Source: Haemonchus contortus (Eukaryota; Nematoda; Chromadorea; Rhabditida; Trichostrongylidae). From it: DNA of 64,000 bases. Location of the stretch: contig LS997565.1 of the NCBI GenBank assembly GCA_000469685.2, positions 177,501-241,500 on the forward strand, written 5' to 3'. Of this stretch, positions 58,125 to 64,000 are shown piece by piece (the stretch's first letter is position 1; every line of letters begins with the position of its first letter). A program made the translations under genes and the position numbers. The notes under the pieces are model-generated. The model was not told the DNA's origin. It was given only the letters and a program-made list of their open reading frames with translations, and did not search any database.

Positions 58125-61100
58125 TCACGCAGACTTGAGTAGTCTTGGCCCAAATATTTTACTGCCAACACGTACGCTTGTGCTTCCCTGTGCAATGGCC
58201 ACCTCGAAATCATCGGACATACCCATTGAAAGCTCTACCTCATCGGGTGACCGTGAGACTCTCCTTGCCCAAGCTTCTCTTACTTGAAATAAGCGGTCGA
58301 AATCAGGATTCGGCACTAGATGACTAAATTTGTGACTTAGGCAACTATTTAAACCATGTCATTGGGCTTGTATTACCCTTTATCGATCGGGCATACCTGT
58401 TTTGTAAAGATCCAATAGTCATGAATCCAGCAAAACGTAAACTAGAACAGTTATCCGCTATGTAGCACGCAAGATCAGGAGCGTCCTTCAATGACAATCC
58501 TAAAATTGGATCTACAAATTATATATATATATATATAATGTAATCATATATAAAATATGGCCTTACTCTGTTAATCAAGAATCAGAAATGCAGATCGAGT
58601 ACTAATAATAAGGTAGTTGGTTAAAAAAAGGAAAAAGAAGTGGCTGGATTCGAAAAGAAAAATTGTATCCCACCTCCTTTCTGGGTCTCAGCGCTTGTGT
58701 TTACTTGCACACAAACGTCGAGAGTACTTCGCCTTTTTTCCATTTCCCTATTGAACATGTCGCAATGTTTCGCAGACTCAATAGTTTCGACACAGTATAA
58801 AGAGGGCAGCGAGCATATCTTGCTAATCTGAACAATCAGCTTCGGGCTCAGGAGTTTCTTGAACTCGAAACAAAGGACGAATCACGTGAAGAAATATAAC
58901 CATTTTCGCATTCTGGAGAATCTTATCCAATTATATATGTATATACCTTATTGGACTGAATTTTGCCAATGAAATGCCACTTTATTTCAGGACATTGTTG
59001 GTGGAGAGCATTAGCTTTTTCTTCCAGTTCCTGAAACCAACATTTTTAAACTGATATGAGAAAAGGAGAAAACCCTCAGGAGTTCTGGGTAGTCGGACGA
59101 TAGAGCGGAATAAAAATAGTGTGAGAAGCGCTGAAAGTACGAAACTAGACATAACAATTATGTATCCATGAGATGCTGTGGGCAATGACAGTATTCACTG
59201 CATCCAGCAAATTTCAATGGACGAATCACATTACAACGTGATATTTCCTTTTGAAAATATCGCAACCGATTACAGTCCTCAAAATTTTCAGCCTTTTCGA
59301 GCGGCAAAGGGCAATTGACATTTACAAATGCGAGATTGACAGCAAGGAGTGCTTGACGTGCATGGCTGCTTTCAAAACTCACCGGCGTGCCTTCCGACCG
59401 ACCGACTTACGGCGCTAGCCAAGTGCTGACAGCACTGGATGGATTACGTGCCCTAATGAACTCACGCAGCCCCGGCTGCTTTCAGAGTCCGCCGGCCGGC
59501 GGCACAGCTAGCCACTTGTTGGAAGCACTGGACACCGGTGGTTCACGTGCCGGTGCTGTCAACAAGTGGCTAGCGTCGCCGGCCGGCACGCGCCTGCGGG
59601 CCGTCCGGCGGACTCTGAAGGTAGCTCCAGGACACAACCTGTCCAGTGTTGTCAACACGTAGCCAGCAACACCGTCGGTCGGAAGGCAATAATTGAACTC
59701 TGAAAGCAGTCGAAAGAATGCTCGTCGTTGAACTCTGAAAGTACCCAACGATACCCTGTTTCTCAACAGCAAGGTTGGGCAGAAAGAGCAAATGAGCAGA
59801 AATTCATGTAAGAAAAATTTCTGAAGAAAAAAACATCGAGCGGAACGTCTGAACAAAGCAGCTCCAGCACAACGAAATCATTCACAACTTATCGTAACTC
59901 TCTCATCCTTGTATCGTCGTCTACGACGACGATGCCGTCTCACCGTCTGAGACGACTCCATAAACTAACCCACGCTTTAAATGGTGTGATGTCAAGCGGG
60001 ACCACCAGAAGCGTGGGCCCCACTTTTTCCTCGAGCAGCGTAAAGGGCAAGACGTAGGTTATGTTGCATCATATAAACTATTAATTACCATTATTTTGTA
60101 TTTTTATTGAGGTAACGCGGCATTTCTATAGTATTTGTCGTGTTTTTACTCCGTTATCACCAGAGTTCTTATAACCACTGGACCACACATACACTTTGTG
60201 AATAATTCGATCAACCATTAACGGCACAATTCACGATAATTCAATGGGCGGGAACGTCAATGGCTTTCCCGCCTCTCGATCGATGTCACGCCATCACGTC
60301 AGACGATTGTCGAGACAATACAGATTGCAACTATTCGTTCTAGGACCCACACATAACCAGCTGATCGCCGAGTGATGAGGCGATGTTCTCCTTCCATTCT
60401 TTTCTCCTCTGTTATTCTTTCTGCTGCCGCGTTCCTTTTTTTAATTTCCTACCCCGAGAGGCTGAACAGGTTAGCTATTTTGGTGCTAAGTGAGTTGTGG
60501 GGGGGGGGGGGGGGGGGGGGGAACGCGGCGCGGCACCCTGCGTCTCTCCAGCAAGATAGTAGTGGGCCTGAGTCTAGGAAGGGATGGTGAGATTGTACTG
60601 GGGAGAAGGGCGTTAGGAACGATTTTGGGTAGTCGATTCGCCGCACGCGGCTGTCGCGGACCACTCATTCGCCGTTATTACAGCTCTAGCGTTCTTCATA
60701 CAGCTCAATCGATATGCGATCATTATTTTATGCATAATTCTACTATTAGTACTTTTGTTCTTGTATTTCTTACCTACTGCTACATCCTGCTACATTCTTT
60801 CGCGCGCGACGCCCCTCTCACCGCGACGCGACCATTTCGTTCCTAACGCACCACACCCATTGTACTGAAGTGTTTCCTGGTTCAGTTGGCACATGTTGAT
60901 ATGCTTCCATATTATGGATACTCTTCTTTTGAGCCGATAAAACCCTTTTTTTAAAGGGGAGGGGCTCCGGGGTGGGTGCGATGGTTATCTCGTGCAAAAA
61001 GCTGGGATGAGATAAAAGTTGAACGTATAATTAGCTCACCCACCCCGGAGCCCCCCCCCCCGCCCTTCCCAAAATTAGGTGAAAAATAGACAGTTATATC

Positions 61101-61822
61101 ATAAAAAAGCTGTGAAACGCCCCTGGACACCGTTACGGGCTCGACTTCTCTTCCTTCTCTACTATCTCGCTGGAGAGACGCAGGGTGCCGCGCCGCCTGC
61201 CGCGCCGCGTGGCCCCCCAACCCACTTAGCACCGCTATTTTTGCTGTTACTTGGGTTTTCTTGTTTACTTATGCTTATAAGTGAATGAATTTTTGCCTAC
61301 CGTAGTCCGTTATTTGCACCAAGACCCACACGTAAGCAGTGAGACACATTGTATAGCTCGTCCAAGCGCCACACTCTTCTTCATTTTTCTGGTCTCATTC
61401 TCGTCCAGCCCCCCCCCCCCCTTTAACGGTTTTTCGAAGCCTTTTTTCACTTTGGAAACACCGATTCACGCTGTTTCTCCACATTCATCGCACTATTTTC
61501 GAACTTGTCTTCCATTTTTCAACATAACCTGGATTACCCAGAATTATCGTGAACTGTGCCTTTAGGTCCGTGCAGCCTCACCTGTACATAGTTTTCGCCA
61601 AAATGCCGTTGACCCATTGCGTAACAAGCAGCAATAAGCTCTTCTGACTTTGTCTTTGATACGGCCACCAGTCTGCATCTTTTCGATAAAACGGATTTAT
61701 TACAGGCGTCACCAATCAGATCCAATACCATCTTGAAATCGAGAATAGTACGAAACCTACTAGCACTTCAAAAATAAACTAGATACCTTCATATTCTCCT
61801 GTACAATTGCAGCGGTCGCCAT
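58125..61822 (-). CDS. PLPBP: PLP homeostasis protein (PLPBP/PROSC, YggS family)
   Basis: A TIM-barrel protein that binds pyridoxal 5'-phosphate and buffers vitamin B6 without known catalysis. Exons 61822-61787, 61731-61582, 59030-58947, 58827-58674, 58499-58397 and 58323-58125 join in frame to 241 residues, the normal size. Signatures are [11 protein letters not shown] (PLP-binding Lys38), [37 protein letters not shown] and near the end [14 protein letters not shown] with [13 protein letters not shown] (phosphate-binding loop). Intron 2 is 2.5 kb and contains two fold-back elements (59364-59710 and 60222-61563). The start is the first ATG in frame; a TGGTGTTCAG acceptor lies about 55 bases upstream. 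The same-strand exosome gene begins 476 bp downstream. Confidence 0.93.
58517..58540. repeat. (TA)n tract
   Basis: A short TA dinucleotide run in intron 4 of the PLPBP-like gene. Confidence 0.9.
59364..59710. mobile_element. Nested GC-rich fold-back MITEs (GGCTGCTTTCA family)
   Basis: The outer element runs from GGCTGCTTTCAAAACTCACC to AACTCTGAAAGCAGT, with arms CCTTCCGACCGACCGAC and GTCGGTCGGAAGG. The inner element starts GGCTGCTTTCAGAGTCCGCC (59474) and ends GGCGGACTCTGAAGGTAGC (about 59625), with arms GCTAGCCACTTGTTG/CAACAAGTGGCTAGC around CACCGGTGGTTCACGTGCCGGTG. They sit in intron 2 of the PLPBP-like gene. They are non-coding. Confidence 0.78.
60222..61563. mobile_element. 1.34-kb inverted-repeat element in a PLPBP intron
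   Basis: Termini GGCACAATTCACGATAATTC and the inverse GAATTATCGTGAACTGTGCC bound it. Inner arms pair GGCGCGGCACCCTGCGTCTC with TCCAGCAAGATAG (60530-60560) against the inverse at 61160-61200. CTCCGGGGTGGGTG (60966) pairs with CACCCACCCCGGAG (61037). It contains several poly-G/poly-C runs. The terminal motif also occurs alone at 8281 and 43369, so this is a dispersed family. No transposase seen. Target duplication is unclear (flanks TTAAC / TTTAGG). Confidence 0.65.
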
Positions 61823-62108
61823 AGTCGGAAACAAAGAAGGATCTGCTTCCAAAAGTAAAGCTGTGCTATGATCTGAACACCACGATGTCAATAATGATAT
61901 CTCACTATCAGATGTTTTCTTAGTGGAACAACTATGCTCTAATCTCAGCAACCGCTGCGCAGCGTGGAGCGACTGCGTTCTGTATTTGGACGACGAGCCC
62001 TTCCCTTACACAATTCCCATCGCAACACCTTCGTGGTTAGGGTTTTCTTTCGAATTATTTGGTTCACTGAGTATAGGTTTGTGCATCACTTTCTACTTCT
62101 TCTTGCGT

Positions 62109-62530
62109 TCATGACAAAAACTGAATATATCCAGTTTTGCTGGAAACGATTTCTGGTATGTCATTGCCGAGTATGCATTGGGGAGCATATAATTTTGCCC
62201 ACTGGATTTTAATCTCTCGGCATACGACCGTTCTCAAATAGAAGAGCAATACCCCAATTGACTGTTCTCTATGGTCATGATGAATAACTGATAATATTGG
62301 CATGTCCTTGCCAACATTTGTTTTGAACTTAATTCTAAGTATTTGTCCCAATAGCTTCCCAGTAGGTATTAAATTTTCAGTGCTCGTATCCTCAGGAAGC
62401 TGACCGTAATCCCAGTTGTATTCAGAGTGACATGCTCTCAGAAACGTTGGAAACACTGTCTGGTCGTCTTTGTTTGAATTGCTGCAGTAATTGTTGTTTC
62501 GGACAGATTTGAGTGACCTTGGTAATGTTC
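62109..62530 (-). CDS. Unidentified protein, C-terminal exon
   Basis: The minus strand is open for more than 130 codons ending at 62109, with balanced composition: VRNNNYCSNSNKDDQTVFPT, ACHSEYNWDYGQLPEDTSTE, KDMPILSVIHHDHREQSIGV and QWAKLYAPQCILGNDIPEIV. I do not recognise a family. The 5' boundary near 62520 (CCAAGG/TCACTC) and any upstream exons are unresolved. The stop lies 287 bp before the start of the same-strand PLPBP-like gene, consistent with a nematode operon. Confidence 0.45.
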
Positions 62531-62649
62531 ACAGAAATGTTCCGTTTACACAGGGTGGGGGTGCAATAGCTACGGCCTTGTCGCAGAGTCACACACCCAC
62601 CTAATCGCGGCGATGTTATGGATCGGCTTGGCCCCAATTCTCTCATTCA

Positions 62650-64000
62650 CTAGCCCTACATTCTTTTTACAAATTGGCTTAATAGTGAGGATGAAGTTTC
62701 TTCCCAATATCCCTTCGCCTCTTTTGCAAAGATTTTGACCATTTTTAGGGATGCATTCATATTATTTCATATTTGGATGAGAATTTCTCTTTTTGACTAA
62801 CACGGTGATGTTGTGCAGTAAGCATCGTCAATTGCCCTGTATCCTTAATGACCGGTGGCGTAATTTACAAAATGCTTAGCCAAATCGTTCTTTCAAAGTT
62901 TTCGCATTACGATCTTGCTCTTCTAAACATGTCTCGCTAGGGTGGGGGGGGGATTACTGTATCACACGTTCATGGGACGCCTCACTGCTTTGCAGGAGCC
63001 TGTCATTTCACAGAAGGGAAGGCTCGGACTTTGATTAGAACTGTTTTTAAAGTGTTTCTGAGCACCATTCTATTTCGAACACAAGTGATACTAAATGGTT
63101 ACTATTATGTCGTTCGGTAAGTATTTTCAGGTTTTGGTAACGATTTTTTCAGGAGCCCCTCTTTGGAATCTTTCCAAAAGTTTGAACGCTTTCTGTTTAA
63201 CAAATACTCCAGACATACACTTGCACTTTTTTAGAGAAAAACTGAGCGGGTCAGGTTTCATTCCCATTCGTAATTTTAGGAACAATTGGGCATTGTGTGT
63301 CAGTTGGAGCATTTTCGGCACATATTACTTCTTTATTTCCGTCTTGTCTGTTTTTCATGATATGTAAAATATAAGGTGACAGCGTCTATAACAGAGCACT
63401 TGTGAACACTGGCTCACAACTTTTCGTTCTAACGTTTATCACATCGAGTTGGGGTCTACCAGGCATGGATCATGATCTTCAGGCATGGATCATGATCTTT
63501 TAATGACATGTACCGAAGCCGATCTTCGTGTAATCCATGTATTGACCCATTCTTAAGACCAACGCTTACAGAGGAACGGTTGACGAGAGTATCGAGACTT
63601 GACCCAGTAAAAAGGCAGTTATTCTAATGCCAGTGAGTTGAGGAGAGCCGCGAGATAGTGTCTGCGACTTGACAGCGAGGTCAGATCGTATACATTTTTG
63701 GAGAGGTGGCAGAAATTTTTAAAGAATGGCTGGGAATTTATGCTACTCCATCATATAACCCAGCTCTCGCGACATTCGAATCTCTTTTCCTTTCAATCGC
63801 TGCAGAAGTCTTTTGATGGAAAAGCCTTTCACTGAAATGAAGATATCAAATCAAATGTGGTCCAGTTTTTTTGGCCAAAAAACCGGAAGTTGTGCGAGGG
63901 GCGAGTATGAAATTACCACAAGGAAGGCAAAAGATTACTAACAAACTGGCTATATATAATTGATAGTTTTCTTTCGGGAGGCGAAGGAAGAGAGGAATTT
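62650..64000. other. No gene recognised; one 20-bp tandem duplication
   Basis: CAGGCATGGATCATGATCTT occurs twice in tandem (63460-63479 and 63480-63499). Open frames at 63095-63367 overlap on both strands without support. This may be intron or upstream DNA of the minus-strand gene ending at 62109. Confidence 0.4.

Noticed and set aside
59387..59856. Proline/arginine-rich open frames on both strands in the PLPBP intron
   Set aside because: They coincide with nested GC-rich fold-back elements and are mirror images of each other.

Overview
This is eukaryotic nuclear DNA, most likely from a parasitic nematode of the strongylid (hookworm-like) group. I infer this from multi-exon genes with many short GT-AG introns, gene families familiar from nematodes (type-B carboxylesterase, Clc/claudin-like four-pass proteins, exosome and PLP-homeostasis genes), and a dense load of RTE, CR1, Penelope-like, Tc1/mariner and Helitron-type elements. 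The species cannot be named from sequence alone. No bacterial genes, rRNA genes or CRISPR arrays were seen.

Host genes all lie on the minus strand. A carboxylesterase occupies 8172 down to the left window edge (13 exons traced, with catalytic Ser, Glu and His all visible; the last exon runs off the window). Two paralogous Clc/claudin-like genes follow: a C-terminal part at 29903-30183 and a complete five-exon gene at 41198-42536. At the right end there is a same-strand cluster: an unidentified exon (62109-62530), a PLPBP/YggS-family gene (58125-61822, six exons), an EXOSC6/MTR3-like exosome subunit gene (55977-57649, seven exons) and a doubtful COMM-domain-like fragment (54070-54860). Close spacing makes an operon possible.

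Most other DNA is mobile elements, often nested. (1) A Helitron-like non-autonomous family recurs from 2013 to 47525. On the element strand, copies start with TCCTACTATATATAA followed by a GACA/CA microsatellite. They end with a strong hairpin, about 10 nt, then CTGG, and sit between A and T without target duplication. One copy (18309-19477) lies inside another, and a third copy (44669-45890) preserves the empty site. The largest (35403-40137) splits a Tc1-like element and carries a 118/146-bp minisatellite and a 1.8-kb CA array. (2) RTE fragments (2805-3720, 9475-10911, 27150-28140), a nearly intact CR1-like LINE (30390-33340) broken by a 22-bp tandem duplication, and Penelope-like relics. 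(3) A tRNA-derived SINE family, with one copy inserted in a mariner and flanked by a 14-bp target duplication. (4) Mariner and Tc1 elements. (5) GC-rich fold-back elements with GGCTGCTTTCA termini. Two of these (51332-53395 and 53396-54992), plus a separate long inverted repeat (15060-17115), hold gene-like segments between inverted arms.

The least expected material is the Helitron family whose 5' ends seed microsatellites, the fold-back elements that appear to carry host gene fragments, and several long near-perfect palindromes.
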